DNA of 64,000 nucleotides, taken from positions 248,001 through 312,000 of the forward strand of contig JAUCFP010000006.1 in the NCBI GenBank assembly GCA_030348385.1. Reading direction: 5' to 3'. Of the stretch, positions 38,189-46,875 are shown piece after piece. Each line of letters begins with the position of its first letter. Within the stretch, counting starts at the first letter, position 1. The DNA comes from Cytobacillus sp. NJ13. Its GTDB lineage: Bacteria > Bacillota > Bacilli > Bacillales > Cytobacillaceae. Made by a program: the position numbers and the translations under genes. The notes below the pieces were generated by a model. It did no database searches, was not told where the DNA came from, and saw nothing but the letters and a program-made list of their open reading frames with translations.

Positions 38189-39871
38189 GTGGAAAATTTA
38201 TATTATAAAAAGTATATACGTACTGATTTTTGTTTTGAACATGACCATGATCATAAAAAAAATAATATACTGCTTCAATATAAGAACAGCGATTTATTTT
38301 ATATGGATAGAGAGGAATATTCCTTCTATAAACAGCAAGCTGAAGAATTATTTTGGAAGAAGTGTTTAGTAATCTTAATGGATGATTTTGATTTAAGCCT
38401 TCTCGCAAAGGATTTTTTAACTGAACTAATTGTATTCACTGACTCTGAAAACAGAATACTCGGTTACGTCAAGTGCCAGGATCTGCTAAAGGAACTCAGC
38501 AATGATTTTGAAGAATTACAGGCTTATTTTCATACTATAATCGATACCATTGAGAATTCGGTATCAGCCGTGGACAAGGAAGGGAAAACAATCGTCTGGA
38601 CAGAAGGGGCTGAAAGAATATTCTCTATCCGCAAAGAAGATATTCTGGGAAAAGAAATGAAAAATTTCTTTTCTGAAGAGATGCTTTTAAATCAGGAAAC
38701 ACTTCTGACTGGCAAAGCGTTTAAACATCATCTTCATAAACCAAGAGAAGATCTTTTTGTACTGATAAATATTAATCCAGTTGTTGTCAAAGGGAAAATT
38801 ATTGGGGCTGTAGCCGCGGAAACGGACATAACGAGCCAGGTCATGCTGAGCCAGGAGTTATTGAGTGCATCTTCTAAAATTCAGCAGCTGCAAAACGAAG
38901 TTTCCAGACTTAATAATACTAGGGATCCTTTTCAAAATGTTAAAGGATCAAGTGTTGAAATTAAAAACGCCATATCCCTGGCAAAAAAGATGGCTAAAAC
39001 GGATGAGAATGTATTACTGCTGGGTGAAACAGGAGCGGGAAAAGAAGTATTTGCAAAGGCTATACATGACCAATGCCGATTATCAAAGCCTTTTATTGCT
39101 TTGAATTGTGGTGCCATTTCTCCAGCATTGTTTGAAAGTGAATTGTTTGGCTATGAAAAAGGTGCTTTCTCAGGGGGAGATCCTAACGGGAAGCCTGGAA
39201 AAATAGAGCTTGCTGATAAAGGAACATTGTTTCTGGATGAAGTGGGGGATCTGCCTTTAGATCAGCAGGTAAAATTGTTGAGAGTCCTTGAAAACAAAAC
39301 CTATTATTCGGTAGGTGGTTTGAAGGTGAAAGCTGCCAACTGCAGAATAATAGCTGCAACCAATAAGAATTTAGAAGCAATGGTTGAGAGGGGCGAGTTC
39401 AGAGAAGATTTGTTCTACCGACTGAATACCTTAACGATATTTATCCCGCCATTAAGAAAAAGAAGACAGGATATCTTAGAGTTATTTCATCTGTTTATTC
39501 ATGAATCATCTTTAAAATATGGCCTGGACATTACCTTTATTGCACCTCAAATTACACAATTGCTGCTTGAGTATGAATGGAAAGGGAATATTAGAGAACT
39601 TAAAAATGCAGTAGATAGAATGGTTCTTTTATCTGAAAATGGTTCCATATTGCCTAATACATTGCCGGAAAAGATACTAAAGGAGAAACCTCATTTTTTC
39701 TTGCCGTCTGCCAATGAATTGCAGAACGAAATAAACAGATTCGAAAAACAAAAAATCCTTGATGCACTAAAAGGAGAAAATGGAAATAAATCAGAAGCGG
39801 CAAAGCGGTTGGGCATAACAAGAACTACTTTATATAATAAGATGAAAAAATTAAATATATCCGATTGGTAA
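38189..39871 (+). CDS. Sigma-54-dependent transcriptional activator with PAS domain
   Basis: Activator of 560 aa starting at GTG. Residues 1-100 form a poorly conserved sensor part with a CBS-like stretch (LTELIVFTDSENRILGYV). A PAS domain covers about 110-220 and the AAA+ domain about 250-480, with Walker A GETGAGKE and Walker B GTLFLDEVGDL. A Fis-type HTH ends it (NKSEAAKRLGITRTTLYNKMKK). The sigma-54 contact loop reads GAFSGG rather than GAFTGA. A perfect sigma-54 promoter lies ahead of the next genes, so it should control the prolidase-EutH unit. Confidence 0.9.
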   Translation: MENLYYKKYIRTDFCFEHDHDHKKNNILLQYKNSDLFYMDREEYSFYKQQAEELFWKKCLVILMDDFDLSLLAKDFLTELIVFTDSENRILGYVKCQDLLKELSNDFEELQAYFHTIIDTIENSVSAVDKEGKTIVWTEGAERIFSIRKEDILGKEMKNFFSEEMLLNQETLLTGKAFKHHLHKPREDLFVLININPVVVKGKIIGAVAAETDITSQVMLSQELLSASSKIQQLQNEVSRLNNTRDPFQNVKGSSVEIKNAISLAKKMAKTDENVLLLGETGAGKEVFAKAIHDQCRLSKPFIALNCGAISPALFESELFGYEKGAFSGGDPNGKPGKIELADKGTLFLDEVGDLPLDQQVKLLRVLENKTYYSVGGLKVKAANCRIIAATNKNLEAMVERGEFREDLFYRLNTLTIFIPPLRKRRQDILELFHLFIHESSLKYGLDITFIAPQITQLLLEYEWKGNIRELKNAVDRMVLLSENGSILPNTLPEKILKEKPHFFLPSANELQNEINRFEKQKILDALKGENGNKSEAAKRLGITRTTLYNKMKKLNISDW

Positions 39872-39872
39872 T

Positions 39873-39918
39873 AAGAAGAAGAAAGGGATCATTGATGATT
39901 TCTTCTTCTTTTTTATTG
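39873..39918 (+). terminator. Intrinsic terminator after sigma-54 activator
   Basis: AAGAAGAAGAAA pairs with TTTCTTCTTCTT and is followed by TTTTTATT. It makes the next genes depend on their own promoter. Confidence 0.85.
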
Positions 39919-39927
39919 TAAAGAAAT

Positions 39928-39955
39928 CTTTACACTTAACGGATTGGTGTTAAAG
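39928..39955. promoter_or_regulatory. Candidate upstream activating site
   Basis: The imperfect dyad CTTTACAC and GTGTTAAAG lies about 55-80 bp upstream of the -24 element, a usual place for an enhancer-binding protein site. Confidence 0.4.
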
Positions 39956-40007
39956 AAAATGAACAACCCATTCATATAAGGAGCTTGCCATAAATGCTGG
40001 TTGAGGT

Positions 40008-40023
40008 TGGCACGATAATTGCA
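40008..40023 (+). promoter_or_regulatory. Sigma-54 (-24/-12) promoter
   Basis: TGGCACGATAATTGCA matches the consensus TGGCAC-N5-TTGCA exactly, with GG and GC correctly spaced. It lies 28 bp before the prolidase start. Confidence 0.92.
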
Positions 40024-40050
40024 TATTGAATAAGAGAAAGGAGATTTTTT

Positions 40051-41169
40051 ATGAATAACAAAATAGCATCTTTAGAGAAATTCTTAGAAAAGAGAAACTG
40101 GACGGGGGGACTCATTACATCACGGCAGAACATTTTTTACTTAACCGGTTTTGATTACGAACCGCATGAACGCTTTGTTGGAATTTTTATTTTTCCGGGA
40201 AGATCCCCATTAATTGTATTGCCTGAAATGGAGTTGAAAATGCTCTTGGAAGCAGGCTGGAGAAATGACTATATCTGTTATAAAGACTCAGATAATGTAT
40301 GGAGGATGATTACAGATCATCTCAAAGAAAATTTAAACATGATCACAGATTTTGCAGTAGAAGAGACCTATATTTCTCTTAAATATGTTCGTATGCTGCA
40401 GCAAATGCTGCCAAATATCCATCTGCAAAATTTAGATCAGGCGCTTTCTGAAATGAGGATTCAAAAAAACCCTGAGGAAATAAAGAAATTAAGGATAGCA
40501 GCCCAATATGCAGATTATGCAATACAAGCTGGGATAGATGCCTTATATGAAGGTGTATCAGAGTTAGAAGTGCTGGGTGAAATTGAAAATAAAATTAAAA
40601 AAGCAGGATTGCGTGATATGTCTTTCAGCACAATGGTGCTTTTTGGCAGCAATTCAAGCAATCCTCATGGAGTTCCGGGGGAGAATAAACTGCAGCCCGG
40701 AGATACCATCATATTTGATTTGGGTGTTAAATATGAAGGATATTGTTCGGATATCACTCGAACATTTGTCTTTAAGGAATTAAGGGACGAAGTCAAAGAG
40801 ATGTATGATTTAGTGTTGAAAGCTAATTTGGCTGCTCTGCTAGAGTGCTGGGCAGGCAATAAAATGAGAAAAATAGATGAAGCGGCCAGAAAAGTAATAA
40901 GCAATGGCGGATTTGGAGAATACTTTCCTCATAGAATTGGCCATGGCCTGGGAATAGAAGTGCACGAAGAACCTTCTTTACACGCTGAAAATGAGGAAAT
41001 TCTCCGGGAAGGTATGGTGCTGACTGTAGAACCAGGCATCTATATCCCCGGTGTAGGCGGGGTGAGAATAGAGGATGATGTAGTGATAGGGGCAGAAGGA
41101 GTAGAGGTATTAACGAAGTTTAAGAAAAACTTGCATGTCGTAAAAGGGAAAAAGACTGATTGGAAATAA
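40051..41169 (+). CDS. Xaa-Pro dipeptidase/aminopeptidase, M24B family
   Basis: Metallopeptidase of 372 aa with a creatinase N-domain (1-130) and a full M24 catalytic domain. Metal ligands are visible: IIFDLGVKYEGYCSDITRT (two Asp), HRIGHGLGIEVHE (His), VEPGIY (Glu) and GGVRIEDDV (Glu). It cleaves X-Pro bonds in the cytoplasm. AAAGGAG precedes ATG. It is the first gene behind the sigma-54 promoter and is followed by the EutH-type transporter. Confidence 0.92.
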   Translation: MNNKIASLEKFLEKRNWTGGLITSRQNIFYLTGFDYEPHERFVGIFIFPGRSPLIVLPEMELKMLLEAGWRNDYICYKDSDNVWRMITDHLKENLNMITDFAVEETYISLKYVRMLQQMLPNIHLQNLDQALSEMRIQKNPEEIKKLRIAAQYADYAIQAGIDALYEGVSELEVLGEIENKIKKAGLRDMSFSTMVLFGSNSSNPHGVPGENKLQPGDTIIFDLGVKYEGYCSDITRTFVFKELRDEVKEMYDLVLKANLAALLECWAGNKMRKIDEAARKVISNGGFGEYFPHRIGHGLGIEVHEEPSLHAENEEILREGMVLTVEPGIYIPGVGGVRIEDDVVIGAEGVEVLTKFKKNLHVVKGKKTDWK

Positions 41170-41265
41170 TAACTTACAAGGTAAGCTGAGGAGCGTGATG
41201 CTCAAAACTGCAGCATGAAAGAGACGGATTTCCATCCGGTTCTTAAACATCAAGGTGGGACATAA

Positions 41266-42363
41266 ATGGAGAATTTCATTATTTACATAATAGCTATATT
41301 TGTTGCTATTGGTGGAATCGATAGGATTCTAGGAAATAAATTTAAGATTGGCGAAGAGTTTTCAAAAGCTTTTTATAGTATGGGAGCCCTGTCACTATCG
41401 ATGGTTGGCATTATTTCTATATCTCCTGTATTGGCAGATATATTAATACCAATAATATCACCTGTTTATTCCTTTTTTGGGGCTGACCCTTCCATGTTTG
41501 CATCAACACTATTTGCTCTGGATATGGGCGGTTATAAACTTGCGACTGAAATGGCAAATGATATAGATGCAGCGAATTTTTCCTGGGTATTTTTAGGTAC
41601 CATGATGGGACCAACACTGGTGTTCACCATCCCTGTTGCATTAAATTTAATTCAAAAAAAAGACCAGGCCAATTTTGCAAAAGGTATCTTGATCGGCTTA
41701 ATGACTATTCCAATTGGCTGCTTGATTGGCGGAAGGGTTTCTGGTTTTCATTTATTATGGATGATTAAAAATCTGCTTCCAACGATTCTATTATCCATTA
41801 TTATCATGATCTCATTATTAAAAATTCCCAAAGCTACAACGAAAATGTTCATTGGGTTCTCAAAAATCATTGAGGCTGTATTAATATCAGGCTTAGTCAT
41901 TGTGATTTTCCAAACACTAACAGGAGTAGAATTTATTAAGAAATTAGTTCCTATTCATGAGAGCTTTAAAACCATCGGGGATATTACCATCATGCTTGCC
42001 GGTGCATATCCATTGGTCTTCTTTCTGCAGCATGTGCTAAAAAAGCCATTTGAAAAAGCAGGCAATAAAATTGGGCTCACGCATCAATCTCTAGTCGGAT
42101 TATTATCATCATTGGCTCACCATGTTCCAATGTTCTCGAAATTTGACCTTTTAGATGCGAGAGGTAAAGTCGTCAATACAGCTTTTGCAGTTAGCGGCTC
42201 CTTTGTGATGGGGAGTCATCTGGGCTTTGTTGCCTCTGTTGACAAAAGCTTTATTGTTCCAATGATTTTTGGAAAGCTGTCTGCTGGAATTTTAGCTGCA
42301 ATCATAGCTTATTTCGTTATGGATGATGAGGTTAAGGATAAAAGTACTTGTACGCTCAAATAA
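41266..42363 (+). CDS. eutH: EutH-type ethanolamine/amine transporter
   Basis: Membrane protein of 365 aa with about 10-11 helices, matching the EutH family: GGIDRILGNKFKIGEEFSKAF, FALDMGGYKLA, and SLAHHVPMF. EutH imports ethanolamine. AAGGTGG precedes ATG. No ethanolamine ammonia-lyase or microcompartment genes are in the window, and the partner here is a prolidase, so the substrate may be another amine or ethanolamine for use elsewhere. A terminator follows directly. Confidence 0.85.
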   Translation: MENFIIYIIAIFVAIGGIDRILGNKFKIGEEFSKAFYSMGALSLSMVGIISISPVLADILIPIISPVYSFFGADPSMFASTLFALDMGGYKLATEMANDIDAANFSWVFLGTMMGPTLVFTIPVALNLIQKKDQANFAKGILIGLMTIPIGCLIGGRVSGFHLLWMIKNLLPTILLSIIIMISLLKIPKATTKMFIGFSKIIEAVLISGLVIVIFQTLTGVEFIKKLVPIHESFKTIGDITIMLAGAYPLVFFLQHVLKKPFEKAGNKIGLTHQSLVGLLSSLAHHVPMFSKFDLLDARGKVVNTAFAVSGSFVMGSHLGFVASVDKSFIVPMIFGKLSAGILAAIIAYFVMDDEVKDKSTCTLK

Positions 42364-42376
42364 ACTGACAGAAATT

Positions 42377-42417
42377 AAAACAGCAGCCGGTCTTATGTGA
42401 ACTGGCTGCTGTTTTTT
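42377..42417. terminator. Intrinsic terminator between eutH and MFS gene
   Basis: AAAACAGCAGCC pairs with GGCTGCTGTTTT, followed by TT. Its loop is about 15 nt. It can serve both convergent genes. Confidence 0.85.
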
Positions 42418-42420
42418 GCA

Positions 42421-43653
42421 TTATGCAATAGTTGAAGCAGTTTTATCCTGCTTATTGAGCTTATCCTGCAAAACAAATTGATTACGCCCTGCACCAATTC
42501 CGGAAATAGTAAAGATGGCAGTAATGAAGATTAGGAAGATCAGTGGAACGGTCCAGGAGTGGAACAGGTCATACAGTGAGCCGATGAGAATCGGTCCTGC
42601 CGCCGCAAGCAGGTAGCCGACGGATTGAGCCATTCCTGAAAGGCTGGCTGCCTGTTTGGCATTTTCAGCACGAAGGCCGATCAGGGTTAAGGAATGGCTG
42701 ATCGCAGCTCCAAGACCAATCCCGAGGAGAACGATGCTGATGTTAGAGATGAAGGCATTGACATTCACCAGGAGACCCGTTATACCTGCAAAAGTGAAAA
42801 TGCCGATGCCAAGAGCAATCCCCTTTTGGTTAGGAAGCCGATCGGCAAGAACGGGAATAATAAAATTAACAGGGAGTCCTGAAAACTGGAAAACCGTTAC
42901 CATCCATCCAGCTGCGTCAATTTCCCGTCCCTGGCTATGTAGAATTTCAGGGAGCCAGGTGGTGGTGCTGAAATAGACCATTGATTGCAATCCCATAAAC
43001 AGTGTGACCTGCCAGGCGATGGGTGAGGACCAGATTGAACCCTTTGGAGCAGATACTTTAGGTGCTTCCGTCTTTTTCTTTCGTAATCTGATCTGCGGAA
43101 TCCAGACAATAATGGCGATAAGAATTAAGATGGTCCATACACCAAGGGAAAGCCGCCATCCCAGGCCAAGATCCTTTGCAAGCGGGATACTGAATCCTGG
43201 CGCTAGTCCTGCACAAATCCCCATTGAAAATGTATAAATGCCTGTAAGCAGACCAACCTTCTGCGGAAACTTTTCCTTGACCATTCCAGGAAGAAGCACG
43301 TTGCAAAGACCTACGCCTAACCCTATTAATATAGTTCCTATGTAGAGCGGAGGAAGCATTCCCAAAGAACGGGCCGCAATGCCGGTTCCCAAAATAGTCA
43401 AACCCAAAAGAATGCTCCATTCACTTCCAAGCTTTTGGGCAATCCTCGGAACAAATGGAGAGAGCAGGGCAAAGGCAACGAGAGGAAGGGTAGTCAGAAG
43501 GCCTGCTGCACCATTGGAAATTCCCGTTTCATCCCGGATTGCCCCGATCAATGGCCCGACAGATGTAATCGCAGGGCGTAAATTAAAAGCCACAAAAATA
43601 ATGCCGGCCATCAGGAAAAAGGTTTTTGAATCAAATTTTGCTGAACTTCTCAA
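42421..43653 (-). CDS. MFS transporter, CynX/NimT (YycB-like) family
   Basis: Major facilitator of 410 aa with 12 helices. FVAFNLRPAITSVGPL in helix 1 is characteristic of the CynX/NimT group, which includes cyanate and nitroimidazole transporters. The gene stands alone on the minus strand with GAAGGAG before ATG. Substrate unknown. Confidence 0.87.
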   Translation of the reverse strand: MRSSAKFDSKTFFLMAGIIFVAFNLRPAITSVGPLIGAIRDETGISNGAAGLLTTLPLVAFALLSPFVPRIAQKLGSEWSILLGLTILGTGIAARSLGMLPPLYIGTILIGLGVGLCNVLLPGMVKEKFPQKVGLLTGIYTFSMGICAGLAPGFSIPLAKDLGLGWRLSLGVWTILILIAIIVWIPQIRLRKKKTEAPKVSAPKGSIWSSPIAWQVTLFMGLQSMVYFSTTTWLPEILHSQGREIDAAGWMVTVFQFSGLPVNFIIPVLADRLPNQKGIALGIGIFTFAGITGLLVNVNAFISNISIVLLGIGLGAAISHSLTLIGLRAENAKQAASLSGMAQSVGYLLAAAGPILIGSLYDLFHSWTVPLIFLIFITAIFTISGIGAGRNQFVLQDKLNKQDKTASTIA

Positions 43654-43855
43654 CTAAAGACACTCCTTCAAGGTATTTCGAAAATCCTTCGCGTAACGAA
43701 AGATAATATTCAGAATAGTATAATTGTTTTTCACCTAAAAGTACATAGCTTTTAAGCAAAATGGCAATATTTATACAGTTTATTAGAGAGAAGTAAATCT
43801 GAGGAAACAGCTGGTAAATAAAATATAGTAAGGGGAGGTCCCCTTACTTCTATTT

Positions 43856-44362
43856 TTAAATTGATTCTAATGCATCGAGAATTTTATTAAGCCAATTCAT
43901 ATAAAACTCATTTAATCCTTTATAATGCTCCTGGATCAGGTTCGGAATGACGTCTTGGTAGTCATGCTTTCCTTCACTTTCTGCATTCAGCTCGGAGATC
44001 CAGGATTTAATATGTTCTGCTGCTGCAGGGACTTCTGGTGATTCGATAAATAATAGGGCTGGATAAAGGGAGCGCGGTTCAGGCATCCGCTTTTTAAACA
44101 CCTCAATGATTTCTTCTGAAAGCTGATTTTTTCCTTCTTCAGTTATCTGGTAAATGGTCCGGTTTGGCCGATTATTCACCTGTTCCTGCTTCTCCGCCTG
44201 GATCCACTTGTGCTTTTCGAGTTTGCGGATGGCGTGATATAAATTGCCGTCCGTAACGGGGAATAGCTGATCCCATTTGTGTTCTAAAATGACTTTTTTC
44301 ATTTCATATGGATGATATTCTTTCTCTTTTAAAAGCCCGAGAATTACGATTTGCATGGACAT
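43856..44362 (-). CDS. PadR-family transcriptional regulator
   Basis: PadR regulator of about 168 aa. The winged helix covers 1-90 (MQIVILGLLKEKEYHPYEMK and FPVTDGNLYHAIRKLEKHKW); a helical dimerisation region of the Vir_act_alpha_C type follows. ATG 44362 is chosen because AAAGGAG lies 9 nt before it; an ATG at 44395 would start inside the operator. Divergent from an SDR gene. Two near-identical palindromes, here and at 46083, are its likely operators. Confidence 0.85.
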   Translation of the reverse strand: MSMQIVILGLLKEKEYHPYEMKKVILEHKWDQLFPVTDGNLYHAIRKLEKHKWIQAEKQEQVNNRPNRTIYQITEEGKNQLSEEIIEVFKKRMPEPRSLYPALLFIESPEVPAAAEHIKSWISELNAESEGKHDYQDVIPNLIQEHYKGLNEFYMNWLNKILDALESI

Positions 44363-44383
44363 AGTAGCAGCTCCTTTTAAACA

Positions 44384-44403
44384 ATTACTTTGCACAAAGT
44401 AAT
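44384..44403. promoter_or_regulatory. PadR operator copy 1
   Basis: The palindrome ATTACTTTG-CA-CAAAGTAAT has perfect 9-bp arms. It lies between padR and the divergent SDR gene, and a copy with 17 of 18 core matches lies at 46083-46102. Confidence 0.75.
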
Positions 44404-44438
44404 GGGTGGATTTATAATAAAAGTGAGGAGGAGATCAT

Positions 44439-45189
44439 ATGAATCTAAAGGACAAAGTTGCATTAATAACAGGCGGTGCCGGCGGCATTGGCAAGGGCAT
44501 AGCCACAGCCATGCTGAAACATGGCGCTAAAGTTGTGATTGCAGATATCAACCAGGAGGCCGGAGAAGCAGCTGTACAGCAATTAAGTCAGTTTGGATCG
44601 ATTCATTTTATTGAAAAAGACATATCCCGCAAGGAAAGATGCCGTTGACCTTGTGCAGGAGACAATCTCACAGTATGGAAAATTGGACATCCTTGTCAAC
44701 AACGCGCATGTTTCCAGACAGATGCCATTTGTGAATACCACACTGGAAGACTTTGAATTATCCTTTAATACAGGATTTTACCCTACTGTCAATTTAATGC
44801 AAGCCTCCTACGAACAGCTTAAGAAAAATAAAGGATTCGTGATTAACTTTGCTTCAGGTGCCGGCATTTCGGGCCAGGTGAACCAGGCCTCCTATGGATC
44901 TGCTAAAGAAGCGATTCGCGGTTTAACGCGAACTGTTGCAAATGAGTGGGCTAAGGATCAGATTAATGTCAATTTAATCTCACCAATTGCTTATACTGAA
45001 GGCGTGAAAAATTGGAGCGGGAACTTCCCAGATCAATATGAGCAGGTACTCAATGGAATCCCGCTTGGCCGCATGGGAGACCCTGAAAAGGATATTGGGG
45101 AAGTGGCTGTATTCTTAAGCAGCGAAAGCAGCTCCTACATTACCGGACAGACAATTATGGTAGACGGGGGTACGCAAAAGTTAACCTAA
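44439..45189 (+). pseudogene. SDR oxidoreductase gene broken by a +1 frameshift
   Basis: The first frame (from ATG 44439) gives NLKDKVALITGGAGGIGKG and continues to a stop at 44648. The second frame picks up exactly there with DAVDLVQETISQYGKLDILVNNA and runs to 45189 with YGSAK and a C-terminal GQTIMVDGG. Joining them needs removal of one A in the AAGGAAAGATG stretch near 44632-44640. The joined product would be about 249 aa, full SDR length. Either a recent mutation or a sequencing error; the rest is undamaged. GAGGAGG precedes ATG. Confidence 0.85.
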
Positions 45190-45225
45190 ACAAAGAAACT
45201 GTCCGCTTGGACAGTTTCTTTGTTT
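45188..45225. terminator. Bidirectional terminator between convergent SDR genes
   Basis: A perfect stem AAACAAAGAAACTGTCC / GGACAGTTTCTTTGTTT with a 4-nt loop. Confidence 0.88.
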
Positions 45226-45257
45226 AAGGATAAGCATATCTACTCTGAAGTTAGATA

Positions 45258-45282
45258 ACGGCCTAGCTCCGGGCGCCTTCCA
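45258..45282. repeat. Short fragment of the TAGCTCC dispersed element
   Basis: CCTAGCTCCGGGCGCCTTCC resembles the start of the element at 31990 (CTAGCTCCAGCGCCT). It sits next to a terminator, as such elements often do. Confidence 0.5.
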
Positions 45283-45287
45283 CTTTT

Positions 45288-46022
45288 CTATTGTGCTGAA
45301 AACCCGCCGTCAATAACTAGTTCAGCTCCTGTAATATAAGAAGCATCATCTGAAGCAAGGAACAATACAGCGCGTGCCACGTCATCAGCTTCACCAAGTC
45401 TTTGGAGCGGAGTTGCCTGAATTAATCTTTGCAGCACTTCACTGGATTCTGACAGGTTTTCGGTCATTGGTGTTTTAATAACGCCAGGGAAAACGGCATT
45501 AACCCTGATACCGAAACGGCCAAACTGTGTGCTTGCCGCTCTGGAGATGGCTCTGACAGCACCTTTTGAAGCCGTGTATGTGTTTGTTCCCATTCCAACC
45601 ATGGCTGTGTAGCTTGAAATATTCACAACGGCACCGCTTTGCTGTTTGACCATCTGCGGCAATACATGCTTCATTCCTGCAAATGGCCCGAAACCATTGA
45701 TGCGCATCATGAGATCCCAATCTTCAATTGTCACATCATCCATATGCTTCTCACTTGAAATGCCGGCATTATTAATTAGAACATCGATTCTTCCATGATC
45801 GGCAACGATTTCTTCCACTGCCTTTTTCCAATCATCCTCTGACATGACATTCAGCATTTTGCCTTCCACTGAATCATTTTGGCTGACAACGTCCAAGAGC
45901 TCTTTATTAATGTCCGCTGCAATAACATAAGCGCCTTCTTCGACTAAAAGCTCAGTCATTCGTTTTCCCATGCCGGATGCTCCGCCAGTAACCAATACAA
46001 TTTTATTATCGAATTTCCCCAT
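45288..46022 (-). CDS. SDR-family NAD(P)-dependent oxidoreductase
   Basis: Classical SDR of 244 aa: cofactor motif TGGASGMG (about 12-19), NNAG near 88, catalytic Ser in NISSYTAM and YxxxK in YTASK, C-terminal GAELVIDGG. GGGGG-type RBS before ATG. It is divergent from the TetR gene. A copy of the PadR operator lies about 60 bp upstream of its start, so it and the frameshifted SDR are likely under one PadR. Substrate unknown. Confidence 0.9.
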   Translation of the reverse strand: MGKFDNKIVLVTGGASGMGKRMTELLVEEGAYVIAADINKELLDVVSQNDSVEGKMLNVMSEDDWKKAVEEIVADHGRIDVLINNAGISSEKHMDDVTIEDWDLMMRINGFGPFAGMKHVLPQMVKQQSGAVVNISSYTAMVGMGTNTYTASKGAVRAISRAASTQFGRFGIRVNAVFPGVIKTPMTENLSESSEVLQRLIQATPLQRLGEADDVARAVLFLASDDASYITGAELVIDGGFSAQ

Positions 46023-46082
46023 TATATTTCCCCCTTAATTTCTCTTTTTAAAAAGCGTTTACAAATCAAGTATAATCGATAT

Positions 46083-46102
46083 TATACTTTGTGCAAAGTA
46101 AT
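46083..46102. promoter_or_regulatory. PadR operator copy 2
   Basis: TATACTTTG-TG-CAAAGTAAT is the reverse-oriented match of the operator at 44384. It lies upstream of the minus-strand SDR gene. A cre-like AAAAGCGTTTACA lies at 46051-46063. Confidence 0.7.
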
Positions 46103-46146
46103 TAGATTTGGAAAAATACCAAGTTTTAAGGGACTTTTCATTATTA

Positions 46147-46175
46147 TTGATAGAAAGGGCAAGAATTGGTATAAT
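46147..46175 (+). promoter_or_regulatory. Sigma-A promoter of TetR-SMR operon
   Basis: TTGATA, 17 bp, TATAAT. The TetR operator copy 1 lies directly at the expected start point. Confidence 0.75.
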
Positions 46176-46177
46176 GA

Positions 46178-46192
46178 ATGACAGTCAGTCAC
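46178..46192. promoter_or_regulatory. TetR operator copy 1
   Basis: AATGACAGTCAGTCA; its reverse complement recurs as ATGACTGACTGTCAT at 46841-46855. Position over the transcription start fits autorepression. Confidence 0.65.
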
Positions 46193-46215
46193 TTTTGGGC
46201 AAGGAGGATATATCC

Positions 46216-46800
46216 ATGCAGGATCGTCCAGATGATAAATACAGTAGAATACTGAACGCATCTATAGAGGTTATTTCTGAAAAAGGCCTTGAAAAGTCCT
46301 CGGTATCAGAGATCGTTAAGAAAGCAGGCATCGCTCAGGGAACGTTCTATTTATATTTTTCTTCAAAAAGTGATTTGGTACCTGCGATCGCCAATTCACT
46401 TCTCACCAAAATTCTCGATCGGATGAAGAGGAAGGTACATGGGGCAGCAAGCTTCTGGAGTACTCTAGATGCCGTAATTGACGAGACCTTTAAGGTTACA
46501 GATGAACATAAAGATATTATAGTACTTGTATACTCAGGACTCGCTGTCAATCATTCCTTGGAAAAATGGGAGGAAGTGTACCGGCCATATTACGAATGGC
46601 TTGAGATTGAAATCAGCAAGGCAGTTCAAAAAGAAGAAATTTATACAAACATTAATTTGAAGTGGACCTCAAGGACCATCATTAACCTTATCGAAAATGC
46701 TGCTGAAAGATATTATATTGGCGGCGAGCAGGATGAGCCCCTGACGGTTTATAAAGAAGAGCTTTTTAAATTTATCAGGAAATCATTAATCACAGGCTAA
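46216..46800 (+). CDS. TetR-family regulator (YvdT-like)
   Basis: TetR repressor of about 194 aa. HTH at about residues 28-50 (SVSEIVKKAGIAQGTFYLYFSSKSDLV) and a helical ligand domain after. ATG 46216 is preferred over ATG 46108: AAGGAGGA lies 7 nt upstream and the earlier start would precede the promoter. It is followed by two SMR genes, like the yvdT-yvdS-yvdR arrangement of B. subtilis. Inducers are probably cationic drugs or related compounds. Confidence 0.88.
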   Translation: MQDRPDDKYSRILNASIEVISEKGLEKSSVSEIVKKAGIAQGTFYLYFSSKSDLVPAIANSLLTKILDRMKRKVHGAASFWSTLDAVIDETFKVTDEHKDIIVLVYSGLAVNHSLEKWEEVYRPYYEWLEIEISKAVQKEEIYTNINLKWTSRTIINLIENAAERYYIGGEQDEPLTVYKEELFKFIRKSLITG

Positions 46801-46830
46801 AATTATTGGACTGCTTCCAATAATTTTTCT
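46801..46830 (+). terminator. Intrinsic terminator/attenuator between TetR and SMR genes
   Basis: AATTATTGGA pairs with TCCAATAATT, 5-nt loop, then TTTCT. It may reduce read-through from the TetR promoter. Confidence 0.65.
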
Positions 46831-46840
46831 TTAAAGAAAA

Positions 46841-46855
46841 ATGACTGACTGTCAT
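46841..46855. promoter_or_regulatory. TetR operator copy 2
   Basis: ATGAC-TGACT-GTCAT, an inverted repeat with 5-bp arms, lies 20 bp before the first SMR gene. Confidence 0.6.
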
Positions 46856-46875
46856 TCATAGGGAGTTGAGAGCAA

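Noticed and set aside
46051..46063. cre site upstream of the minus-strand SDR
   Set aside because: AAAAGCGTTTACA fits only the core of the consensus; two 5' positions mismatch, so it is not called separately.
46108..46215. ATG 46108 as start of the TetR protein
   Set aside because: It would lie upstream of the TTGATA/TATAAT promoter; ATG 46216 has AAGGAGGA.
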